A stretch of DNA of 64,000 bases from contig JAVHJL010000007.1 in NCBI GenBank assembly GCA_036971715.1, positions 2,232,001 to 2,296,000 on the forward strand, given 5' to 3'. Shown here in pieces: positions 1-11,517 of this stretch. The stretch is from Arthrobotrys musiformis (lineage: Eukaryota; Ascomycota; Orbiliomycetes; Orbiliales; Orbiliaceae). Numbering within the stretch: position 1 is the first letter of the stretch; each line of letters starts with the position of its first letter. The notes under the pieces are model-generated. The model saw nothing but the letters and a program-made list of their open reading frames with translations. It had not been told where the DNA came from and did not search any database. A program made the translations under genes and the position numbers.

Positions 1-749
1 TTTAATTTCGGGCGCGCCACCAGCACACTGTATGCACATTACTATCTACCAACCAAGGGAACCATCATTTATTTATCGCACCGGAGTTTTAATTGTTACT
101 CTGCCTATGCATGCATTTATAGGCTGCGGTTGTAGGTTATACTTTAACATGTAATATTACCAAGAAAAGAGGAAGCTTTTCGAGGTCTTGAGTGTGGAAT
201 CTTGGTGCCTCCTACATAGCTTCTTAGTTCTTGGCAGCCGTACATACTTTTTATGTAAACCTACGAGACTATGTTTTTATATTTTCCGACTTGCCAAAGC
301 ACACGGGTTTGATTAAGGAAGGCGTCAGTTTTTCGAATGTTCGGGTCTTTTAGTTATGGTTGCGGGCTCGGGTGGCCCGCACAGCTGTGTTGTAGACGTT
401 GTATTTCGAACACTCTAAATTCGACCCTTCGCAGTGGGTACGAGGCCAGTTTTGCATGCACGCATAATCGAGGTTTTGTGAAAATTTACAGCATCGATTG
501 GTCTCCGAGTTATCTCGTAAGCCAGATATTAAATGCTGCTGCGGCTGCAGTAGCTCTCCGAGATGACTCGGCCCCGGAATTGTTTGAGAAGCCTTTTATA
601 TCAACCATCATAACGTTAAAGACAACGATATAATCATGATCAAGGAATTCCAATTCTAATGTGTGAATGAAATCTATATATACAAATGTAATCCTACACT
701 CTCCTCCCAAAATATATTATACAGCGAAGAAGAAGGTATATACGAGCAT
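1..749. other. Intergenic, 3' side of MRM1
   Basis: I see no supported gene here. Open frames are short, carry no recognisable motif and lack paired splice sites. It probably holds the 3' untranslated region of the minus-strand MRM1 gene and the edge of an unseen neighbour. Confidence 0.5.
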
Positions 750-3700
750 TTACTGCAACGCCTCCGACACATTCCACGTCCCTGCTTTGACATAGTCCGT
801 CTCATCCTTACCCTTCTGCTTTATCTTCTTGCCCTTTTCATTGGCATTTTCATTGCCTGGCAACGTCTTCTCCTCATCCCCCTTTCGCCGCACCGGACCC
901 CTCCCCCCTTCTCTCCTTATCTCTTCCAAAAGCTCCTTCTTCTTTTCATGCTGTATCTGGACCGTCATCTGCTGCTTCGCGACCCCTTTCAAGACAACTG
1001 GGTCCTTTCCACCCGCTAGAGCCGAGCGTACGCTCGCCGCCTCCTCTCTTACTTTCTTCCTCAAATTCTGGTTTAACTTCTTCTGTTCCTTCTTCAATAA
1101 CTTCTTCTGCTTTTTGGTAGGATTCTTATTGTTGAAATCAAAGCCTTTTGCGTCTGCTATCTCCTGAAGACCCTTTTTTAACGGCTGGATACTATTTTTC
1201 TTCTTCTCCAGCTCCCGGGCTTTCTGAAGGGAAACAGGGTCCCCAATGACGAGACTGGGGCCGACGAGGCCGGCCGAGAAGTCGGGTTCAACGGGCTTGA
1301 TGGCGTCCCACTCGTATCTCTTCTTTCTGTACTCTTGTTTTAACTCCATTGCGTCTTGATCCTCTGCTGCTTGTTCGAAATTTTTTTCGGCAAGGTCGAC
1401 TACATCTTCCCATTCGAGTTCGGGTCCGTCGTCGGGCTCTCCTTTGTTGATTCTTGCTTCTGGGTTGGTTTGTGCTATTTTGTATGTTAGCTCTTGCGGG
1501 CTTAATTCGGCTGGTTCGGGCACATCTACAAATTCGAATTCGTCATGGGGTTGTTCTTCGTTTCCCGTTGCTTCGACGTTGGTTTGAGGTTTTTTGTCTG
1601 TAGATGATGATTCGGGTACCCTCTTTTGGGCCCCTTCCGCGACAATCTTCCTCTCACGTCCCTTCGAATTTTCCCTTTTAGAGGCTAAGTTCTCTTCAAC
1701 CTGCTTTGGGATTTCTTCATCAATTTCGAACGATTCGCCGCTTTCATCTTCCCATTCTTCAGGAAGGCTTTCCAGCTCCTCTTCCTCTTCACCCCACCCT
1801 TCCTCTTCCTCCTCCTCTCCCTCCTCTTCCTCTTCGACCCACATTTCTTCGTCATCGTCCTCCTCCTCTTCCACCAACCCCCTCTCTTCCTTTCCATCTG
1901 TAACCTCATTTTCAGCTACTTCCTCCAACGAACCATCAACATCATCATCCGGATTCCACCCCTTCAACGGATCTTCCTCTTCAACCTTCTGATCCTTCAA
2001 AGCATCCAAAAGATCCACTGCCCCCATCCCCCCCGCACTCGCAGCCGCCCCAGCCGCCATCGCCTTCCCACCCTCATACCTCGGCGCCGTATACTTCCCA
2101 TCATCAACCTGGAACAACATATTCTCCTGCGGTAATTTCCCCTCAATCCGCCTCTTCGTAGTCCTCCTATCCACCGCAGGTAACGACGGCGCCCCCCTAA
2201 CCGCCGGATGCAAAAACGCATGCGTCAAAATACTCGCCGCGACACCAACATTCAACGAATCAACCACATCATCAACCGTATCCCCCTTCCGAATCGTAAC
2301 GAACGCATCCATCATCTTTTGAATACTGGGTCTTAACCCATCTGCTTCGTTACCCAGTACTAACGCCACGGGTCCACGGGAGGTGGGATCACCCAGTCCT
2401 TCCATATCATACCATCTCGCCGTTTTTGTTTTCGAGGATTTTAGTTCGCGCTGGGTTGGTGATGGCATCGCGCCGTAGAACTTCCAGCCGCGGGATTTGG
2501 ATTCCGTGATGAATGTGGGGAGGTCGCCGACGTTGTAGTAATCTATGCATTCTAGAGCGCCCGCTGAGGAGCGGGATGTGACTGCTGTTGCGGGTGTGGA
2601 GTTTTTGGAAACGATGAAGACGGCGTCTACGCCGAGGAAGTAGGCGGATCGGAGGATGGCGCCGAAGTTACCGCCGTCGAGCTGGGAATTCGAAGGTGAG
2701 TATGAAGTTATTAGATAGACGTGAATGAAGGCGGGAGGAAACATACCAGTTCGTCAAGAATTAGAACGAAAGGCTGGCGACCCTGCTGTTTCAACTTAAC
2801 CTGCACATACTGCGATGACTGAAAGATTGGAGCATTGAAGGTTCCGAATGAGGTTGGTTCGACGAGGTGTCCAACCTTCGGGATCTGAAGCGCCTCGGCT
2901 TCCAGCACAAATCCCTATTCAAAAAGTGCCTCCCGTTAGCCTCTCATCAATTCCCAAGTTTTAAAACCAAAAAATTTAAGAAGAAAGGCTCACATTGTGC
3001 GGTCTCCCTTTACTCATCGCATCCAACAACCCCAGATCCATAGTCGACTCAACCTCTACCTTACTATCCTCAGCTATCCTCCTCAGAATAGACTCCTTCT
3101 CAAGCGTCCCTCCTTGTCGCATCATCCCAGTATAAACGTATAACTTATAAATCTTCCTCCTCTTCTCCTTCATTGCCAACCTGCAGATATTATACCCATA
3201 CAAGAACTCAGATGTCCCCGTAGTAAACGGTAAAACCCTCGCCGGCCGCTTGAGGATAGTCATCTCCTCGAGGTCATCGTTACGGTCGTTATAGGATTGT
3301 TGTGGACGGTACCTCGCAGATCCCCTATAGGTCCCTCTTCCATCTCGTGATATTTCTCTTTCTGGTGATATTATTTCATTTCCCTCTTCCACCTCCGGTA
3401 ACTCCGATCGCTCGCCATCCCAGGGTTCTAACTCCGGCTCGAGCGGGGTGTATGTATGAGCCGGCTTCTTGTTGATCCTCCACTCGTAATCCTCTCTCTC
3501 ATGGTCCCTCAAATTTGCGGACCAACTTGAAATCCTGGGTGGTCCGTTTATTATTGGTGGTGGGAGGGTTTGCGCTGCGATTGTAGTGTTCAAGCCTGGC
3601 GGTACATTCGATAGATGCTTTCGGATTTTGGGTTCGGTCCACGTTGCTTCCTCCGAACCTGATGGCCATGTGTTCGCATAGCCGTTTTGTGGCGCTCCGG

Positions 3701-4420
3701 TCCACCGGATTGTAGGGGTTTCATTTTTTCTCGCGGGGGGGTTCTGCGGTGCTTCATCTATCGTAGTACTCAAGTCAGAATCATCTTCAAAAAACCTGCT
3801 CGAAAGTGAAGTTATTCCAAACTACAAACCTGCACGTTCAGAAGCCGCCCTCCTTGCTCTCTTATTATCACCAGGCCTGACTCTACCCAGGACGGCCGAA
3901 GCCGGCAACATGGGATCGATCTTCTCGGGCCCTGATCCCCGATTTTTCCCTTTACCCCATATAAACGACGTCTCCGACCCCGTCAACGCCGTCCCATCCG
4001 TCGGTGGCCTCACCCTAAATTCCACAGGCTTTACCGAAGCAGGAGGCGGTATCGAGTTCCACGCCGGATCAGTCGTTTTCCTAATCCCCGCTTGTTGCTC
4101 CCTCTTCGCCTTCTCCCATACTATCTTCTTCTCCATAGCCCTTTCCCTAGATCCCTCTACCATCACCACCACAAAAAGTTAACAAAAAACCCGATCCCCT
4201 AAAATACCCAACATCGAGCAAAAAACACTCCAGCTCGACAGAGAAGAAAGTAGAACATACTCGTCCCTCTAAACCCCCACATGGGGGTTCCAGCCTTCCA
4301 TAACGCCGTCGAGGAGCTCAATTGTCTGTAACCGTAGCCACAACTCCTATTTACACCTATCGATACATGGCGACTCGTGGGGATGCGAGACAGCCCGGGG
4401 TGGGCGATGCCTCTGTACAT
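750..4420 (-). CDS. MRM1: Mitochondrial rRNA 2'-O-ribose methyltransferase (Mrm1, SpoU/TrmH family)
   Basis: Methylates a guanosine ribose in mitochondrial large-subunit rRNA with S-adenosylmethionine. Five exons fit in phase: 4420-4261, 4156-3830, 3757-2994, 2914-2747 and 2681-750, giving about 1116 residues. The third acceptor is the least certain. The N-terminus is basic and serine-rich, as in a mitochondrial targeting signal. Residues about 414-424 read RPHNGFVLEAE, the linker typical of this family. The SpoU motifs follow: ILDELLDGGNFGAILRSA (about 469-486), LVLGNEADGL (about 580-589) and LNVGVAAS (about 616-623), which together form the knotted SAM-binding fold. After residue 632 comes a roughly 480-residue tail, first very Glu/Asp-rich and then Lys/Arg/Glu-rich, which is not part of the catalytic fold. 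The yeast enzyme is about 410 residues long. Identity rests on the SpoU motifs and the RPHN motif. The exact rRNA site is inferred from the family. Confidence 0.88.
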
Positions 4421-5397
4421 CGACAGTGTATTTCCGAAAAAAAGAAACTTCCTATAGCCCCGTCCGATTGCGAGATACCAGAGCCCGTCGGTTATGTACG
4501 TAGCGATTGAGTCTACCGGCGACGAAACCCGGGGTTTAAAAAAAAGGCGATGGTGGGTCGGTTATGGTGGGGCGAAACGTTGAAAAAGTGGGATGCGGTC
4601 GTTATATGTTCTTTCGCAAAAAAATTAGCTTGAGGTCTTGCCGCATAAAATATTTTTTAGCAACTGATCCGATGGGCCCTGCGACACCAAAACGGGATGT
4701 TTGGTGCGGCATTGTTCCACAAGCGCTTATATAAGCAGCAGAGTATCCACCTCAGCGTCACGATATCGATGCTACGCTCTACAACCACGATGAATGGCAC
4801 AAAACATCTCGAACCCAAATAAAAAAGTTTTAATTCCCCTCTCTACGACCAGTCGCTCCACTAGGAGGGGCACCAAAGGCCCCAGAAATGCGATACATGA
4901 TAGAAGTACCTTTCTTTTCTAAAAAACCAAGAGTTGAAAACAAAAGGGTGGATAAATTCAAAAAAACGCCGTGCCATTAACCTCCTTCCCCTCCTGCGTC
5001 TATTCACAAATTTGGTGTGCAAGGGGGTTGGAGAAGGATCTAAATGTAATTGCAAGCAATCACCATCCATATGAGAAAGGTAAAAAGCAAAACAATAGAA
5101 AGAAAAAGGAGGATAAAACAAAAAAGCAAAAGGTATCAACAGTGGGAAAGCGTGGGAACGATATGACTTGTAAGAGTAAACAGGATGTCGTGATTAATGA
5201 TGTCTTTTCTAAGAGTAATTGCAATTGTAACAAGCAACCAGTTATTTTTCTTTCTTATGCTCTGGTTGTTGTTACAATCTATGTAAAAAGAGCCCAGAAT
5301 AAAAAGTCAAGAGAGGAAGGAAAATAAGAATCCCAAAAGTAGCTACGAGATAATGCACTTTCGCAATACCCTATAGTTAGCTAGATGGGGGAGAGGA
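4421..5397. other. Intergenic: MRM1 promoter and SOD 3' region
   Basis: Upstream region of MRM1 and downstream region of the SOD-like gene, both on the minus strand. It contains A-rich runs around 5080-5140 and 5280-5330. I see no RNA gene or supported coding exon. Confidence 0.5.
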
Positions 5398-6313
5398 TTA
5401 CAGGAGCATAGCACCAACACCAAGGATGGCACCCAAAGCGATACCGCTAGCGCCAACTCTAGTAGCACCACCAGTCGCTATTGGGGGATCAGAAGTGGTA
5501 GTAGCGTTCGAGGATGGGTAAGATTTGGGGCTAGCGAAGTCCTCGCTGACGAGAAGGATGTTACCGCAACCGATACGCGTCTTGTTGACGTTGTGGACAA
5601 CAATGCTACGGCTGTTGCCGATGAAGGCAACATCTTCGGAATCCAAAGACAAGTATTTGTCCTAGATAGTTTGTTAGATGCAATCCTTTTTGTACTAGAA
5701 AAACCATGGTGGGATAAATACTTACAACATAGGAAGTGCACCAAGTGCCAGTGGAGGCCTCCAATGGAGCCTTGCCGTGCTTTCCTGAAAGGTCGCCGAC
5801 CTGGCAGGTTTCAGGAGCCTCAGCGTCACAGGCAGTGACCTCGCCGCGAAGGTATGGGTCGAGATGGGCACCGGTAGCAGTGCAGTTCTCGTTTGGACCC
5901 ACAACGAAGTCTTTGGTGAAATTAGCCAATTGATAGATTAAGAAGAGTCAAAGATTGAAGAAAACTTACCATGGACGTGATAAGGGTATGGTCCTGGCTG
6001 GGAGGAGCTGATACCGGTGAAGCAAGCCTGGATCAAAATACCGACACCTTCACACATGATATGGTTAGCTTCAATATCAAGAATTATATCGAGCAGGTAG
6101 CTAGTAAAGGGTTATGTATGACTTACCATCTTCGGTTCCGGTGAAGTTGAAACGAGCAGACTTCACATTGTCGCTCTGGACAATGGCCTCGTAGACGACT
6201 CTGTCGGAATTGCCGGTGGTGACTGGAGCATCGCCCTTTTCACCGGTATCGGCAGAGACGACGCAAGCACCCGTGAGGAGGGCAACAGCGGCAGCAGATT
6301 TGAAGAAATGCAT
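5398..6313 (-). CDS. Secreted GPI-anchored copper-only superoxide dismutase
   Basis: Predicted extracellular superoxide dismutase of the SOD5-like copper-only class, which removes superoxide at the cell wall. Four exons in phase (6313-6127, 6047-5970, 5910-5726, 5661-5398) give 237 residues. A signal peptide starts at MHFFKSAAAVALLTG. Copper ligands are visible as His86 and His88 (PYHVHD), His104 (TGAHLDPY) and His173 (IVVHN). Cys98 and Cys182 match the conserved SOD disulfide. The zinc site is not intact: the usual second and third zinc histidines are absent, with Gln125 in the VGDLSG segment. The C-terminus has a Ser/Thr spacer and a hydrophobic tail typical of a GPI signal. The upstream DNA has polypurine tracts but no regulatory site I can name. 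The assignment is strong. Enzymatic activity is inferred. Confidence 0.85.
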
Positions 6314-9300
6314 TGTGATTGATCTAAAAGGTAGTCTATTTCTCAATGACTAAGGAGAAAAAGAGACAGGTTCAAGTAAGTAAATAGTCTTAATGGATCT
6401 ATTTAGGGGGAAGCTGGCGAGAGGTAGATAATAGATGATGGTGGTGATGAGGGAAGAAGGTTGATGAGAGTTGAGAAGGGATGAGAAGGCAGGAGGTGAA
6501 GAAATAATTTGATTCACAAAAAAAGCATAAGAGCGGCCTTACGTACGCACAGTTCAAACGGCGGAAGATCCAACAGCAGCCGAAGATATTAAATTTGAAA
6601 CGGGGCTCAAAGGAATGTGCGATCTGTTGGAAGTTGAGTCGAGTTGGAGTTGTCCGTCCTGATTATATACAACCGCTATCTCTCTTTATATTGATTGATT
6701 GATATCACACAGTTGCACCTGATAAGTCGTATAGGGAGATAGATGGTAACAGTCGTATTCCAGGAAATATCAAGATAGATGGAATAGAATAGAGTAAGAA
6801 AAGGAACTGTAAGATTTCAATCAAAACCAAAAAGTCAGTATGGTTCCATCAAGTGTTTCAAAGATGGCTTTGGCGTGCGTTGCGTGGTGTTTTCGACCCA
6901 AAGACGAACGTTAACTCGCAAGCAGAGACACTTGGCCCGTTTGCAGCCAAACTCTCTCTGATATTACTACTGCTACACTTACCGTTCTTTGTAGTATCGT
7001 AAGCAGTGTGCCAAAAAATCCCAGATTTTTGTGTAAAATTCGGTTTCGAATTCAATTTATACGGTCGTATGTATCAGTAGAGAGCGAGCGATTTTTTATT
7101 CTTATTTTTTTATTCTTATTTTTTTCTTTCTTGGGGGAGAGGGATCGAGATCCGAACAAACGAGCGACAGGCTTGCAGAGTGCAGGACGTAAGTCAGTGA
7201 GTGTGCTGGGCTGTTGGGTGCAGGGCAAAAGTAGGCAGGCCAAACCTCAACGGGTGCCTGGAGCAGCCGATCTCCCTTTATATCCATCCCCCCCCGTCGG
7301 GCAGTCGGTCCCATTTGAAATTCCTCCAAGATCCGTTGATTGATTGATGAGCTAGCGAACGGTAAAAGTCACAAGATATGCATGTACGCGAATATGCAAA
7401 TGCGAATGCTATGCCTTCCTTTGTGGAAGAAAAAAGCATGCAACAATGGATGGGCGCATGCATAGCTCCCACTACTGTGAATGATGTACTCCTAGTCTCA
7501 CTTCATCACAACCCCAGACCCCCTCTCCTGCTCCTTCTGCTGCTCCTCCTCTTTCTCCTACCCTAGCTCTCCTCCAAAAGTTAACCCGCCTACACGCCCA
7601 GCTGGCTTCTTAGCATTATGCTCTCTGTAATATCCGACTATCCGTCGAAGCAGATTGGTCGCGGTTCCCACCCAATCGAAATCGCAAAGACAGGCGCACC
7701 TGCAATTACAATTAGCAAAAAAGAACATGATCGACAATTGCACCCGACATTCCATGCATCATTCCGTCGGATCTAGGACTCCATCTTGCCCCATTTTCAA
7801 TTCTTTCGATCATGTTGCAAAAAGGTAATATAAGCCAAGACTCGCCCGGATAGTTGCATAGCCTGGCATGGGTAATTCTTCCTTTTCTTCTTTGATATTA
7901 CATATATATCACTCTTGGGGGATATACGAACAAGTATATGAGATCATGATATTAATATTAACGATGAAGTAATGCTTAGCACAAGCCAAGGACAGCTTGC
8001 AAGAATTCCTAGGATTCTCTCCCCCATCTCTCTATGGTCGCACCCGTTCCGCTATCCAATTAATTAAATAAGTAATATGACTATCAGAGAGGGGTTCCCC
8101 AGGAGAAATGTATTTTTAAAATTTTTCCTAGCATAACGATCTGAAAGGGCGGGATAACGGCTGGCTTTGTCCGTCTACCAATTGGGCTTGTTCGTTCGCT
8201 GGTAACCATCCCTGTCTGATATCTGAGTAACATATACGAAACATTCCAAAGGATCGCAGGTCCAACATAGCTCCAAACGACGGGACCGGAAGACCAGCGG
8301 CAAAAAAACATGTAACTGCATCTATTCCTAGCTAACAAACGACCACGTTGACGAACTACATTTACCACGATTTCAAAAACGACTCCTGTTAACCGCTATC
8401 CCCAAAAATAACATGGGAGAGAAAGGAATCTCCCATTAACAAAAAAAAGGAATATCTATAACAAGCCGTTTGTTTCGTTTCTAAAGAAAATAACAAAAAG
8501 TTCAAGATTCAGTTCATCCGAGCTCGAGGCGGTGGATGTGTGAGCGAGAGAGCTCAAAGAAGAAAATAAAGAGGGAAAAAAAAGCGCCGAAGCGTCGCAA
8601 GGACATGCCGCTCAGCCTCATCGACCTTCTCTGCTTCACCCTCCGACGTCACACATCCACATTTTGCCTGTAACTTCCTCTTTCTAATCTTCCATTTGTC
8701 TCCTTGCGCAATTGCAAGAGCCGGGAATTCTTCCATCCAATGTATACACTTGCACACTTTACACTAATTACACATACACGCCCCGTTCAGGACGCAGTAA
8801 ACCGATGTTCCAGTTCACTCGGGATTCCACTTACCTCTGCTCGCTAGACCTCTAGCCACACTAACCTCAATCTCGGGGCCCTTTTCGTTTCGAAACAAAT
8901 ATTTCCGTAAAGGGCCTCCAACATCCGAAGACACAAGCTCATTACCAATCCTTCGTATTGACCTATCCTATCGACTCTATCCAAGAAAACCAAACAAAAA
9001 AATTTGCCAATCGGTGAACATGGATTATCAAAAATCCCCCTATCGATAGATCGCCCACTCGTTTTCTAATTCATATCAGGCAGTTCTATACACACGGCAC
9101 CCACCTTCCGGGAGAATAACAGTGAGCTGGCCCAGCCAACTCGCTATTTAGTAAACTGTCTTGCTTCACAAAAATTTTTTAATCCAGGCGACTGGGTTGA
9201 CAAAGAAACGAAACGTACTTTCTTTTCCTTTTGCCTTCCTTCAAGTTTGCATTACCTATGCGGATGCATAAGCGTAACACGATTCAGTGCCCCTCGTTCC

Positions 9301-11517
9301 GATACCGAAAGTTCCGGGCAGAGCTAGAGGCGTATAGCCCTTCACCTTGCTTGCTTCAAATAAATGAGCTCTTCCTTTCCAAATTATCATGAAATCGGAG
9401 TATACACCCTGGCCTTGTCCGTTTATAGAAAACCAAACGGCTCGGCTCATGGCCAAGCTTTTTCTTCGTTCACAAGCCTCTTATCGATCGCGTTTGGGGT
9501 GAAATCTAAGGATCTGAATCAGGCAGTTGGGGGTCGAAGCCCACCAAGGCCGAACCTCTTTTTTTGTTTCAAAACCTGTGGGATATCTGACAAACATTTA
9601 AACGCCACCGTTAGAAAAAAAATCCCACGATAGCAGGTTTAAGAGTTAGTTAGAATGGGATTCCATACTTAGCACCACGAAAAATAGAATAATGCGCATA
9701 TATGACATGTTTCTGCTCCAGAATCTGCAATGGAACCCGTATACACTTAGTTCTACATCTATCTTTTTCCATCTTTTCCCATGGAAAGAAAAGACACTCG
9801 GGAAACTTCCCCGTCGCACAGCAGGGCTACGTTTGCCAGCGCTTCCACCTCCAAATCTGTCAACTATCTGCATCATGCACCCTCTCCACCCGGGGGGCTT
9901 AACACCTCTCGATTCGAGCAAAATGCGCATAAACCATCTTCCCTCATGAAACAATTTTTTCCTTTTCCCTTTCCTTTCCTTATCGACCGCTACGAAGAAG
10001 AGGGAATGGAACTATACTGCCACGAATTAGCCTTACGAACTAACGCCGTACAGAAAATACTCGAAACGTCGCATCAACCAATCGTTCATGCGTAGACCAT
10101 TATCTCTAGTTATCCGGAACTCCAATTCCGAGAAAATAACCCAGAAATAGTAATACCATCTATAACCTTCCTCCTCAAACCATCTAACCAAGATCCCCCA
10201 CTAAAGCCAACCCCACCAGCTAAACTAGTCAAAGCCGCCGTCATCCAAACTTTTTCCAACATACATACGTAGATCACACAAAATAATACATCCCACGGAT
10301 ACGGCACATGGGTTGCCAGCTGCGCGGGGGACCCTCCTTCCATCAACGGAAATCATAGATCACAAGCCTTTGTCAAGGGCCCTGGTAGCCGATGTGGACT
10401 ACATCCTACCACCACATAGTAAATTCATTAATACAAAAAAAAACAATGAGAGCAAACTGAGAAGGGGGGGGAAAGACTTTAGGATTCGGATATATTCCTA
10501 GCTACATATAAGTGTATGACTTATTAGTATCACCCCGTCCTGGACTTTCTGTATCCAGCAATCTAGCTTGTCCACCCCCCAAACAGCTGAAATGTGATAT
10601 AAGAATTTAATCAACATGAAGCAATAAAATAAAAAATCTCACATGCCCACATTTTCTTCTCTATTACTAACACTCTCGTTCCAGACCATTCCCTCTCCCT
10701 CTATCTAAGAAAAGGAAGGAGAAACAGCGCCAACCCATGCCCAGCAGTGATAACCAGTGTGTCTTACTCGAGTCCCATGGGACGGAAACTCGATCGCACC
10801 ACGCGAGTGCAATAGTCCAAACCGGTCAGCTATATCATATGATGGATATGATTTCCAAGGTAACCTTACTGCATATCATAACGCATACAATTGAATTAGA
10901 ATTTTATATACTCGGCTAGCTGGTACCTTGATGAGCTCTCCCCTCTCTCTACGCAGTTCATTAAGTACTAATGAAAGATTTCCACTATTCGTACCTGCTT
11001 GGCTTCATAGCTTACAATACTACACTGAAATTATAAAAGTGCAGCCTAAAACCGGCAGAGCTCCCTCTTCGTCTTTTTCTAGCCCTGTATGTTCATATAT
11101 ACTATATCAGTGTCTCGATAACCCCATATAAAGTTAGGCCTGTCTATATATATCTATCGGTCTAATATTTAAGCTAGTAAGAAAACCGATATTTAGTGAA
11201 TTCCAAAGCTCAGACTCTCAAGCTCGAGTTGCCGCTTCGATGCCGCATCCCTCAATCGGGGTGTCAACACTTTAGTATGTTGTATTTTTCATAGCCTTGG
11301 AAGCTATCAGGGTCCTCGAGAATGGTCTTAGACAGAAATTGATATAATATTATTAATACCGGTTGGAAGCCGTAGGTAAATTTATGTACTGACTATGGAA
11401 CATTGCCTGAACCAAATACAACCATCGACGCCACTCGCGATTATTACCCTCTATAAAATGACACCAAAAACGCCCATAGAAACCCGCAAATGATACAGAA
11501 CCACCAAGTAATGCACA
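6314..11517. other. 5.2-kb gene-poor spacer
   Basis: The stretch between the SOD-like gene and the CorA-like gene has no reading frame I can support: no family motif, no chain of spliceable exons, no tRNA. The first 500 bp upstream of the SOD start are purine-rich on the + strand and may be its 5' leader. A pyrimidine-rich run lies near 7520-7565 and T-rich runs near 7090-7130. A long non-coding RNA or a gene of very small exons cannot be excluded. Confidence 0.4.

Noticed and set aside
1594..1992. Serine-rich open frame on the + strand
   Set aside because: It is the antisense of the Glu/Asp-rich tail of MRM1; the acidic codons read as serine and proline on the other strand.
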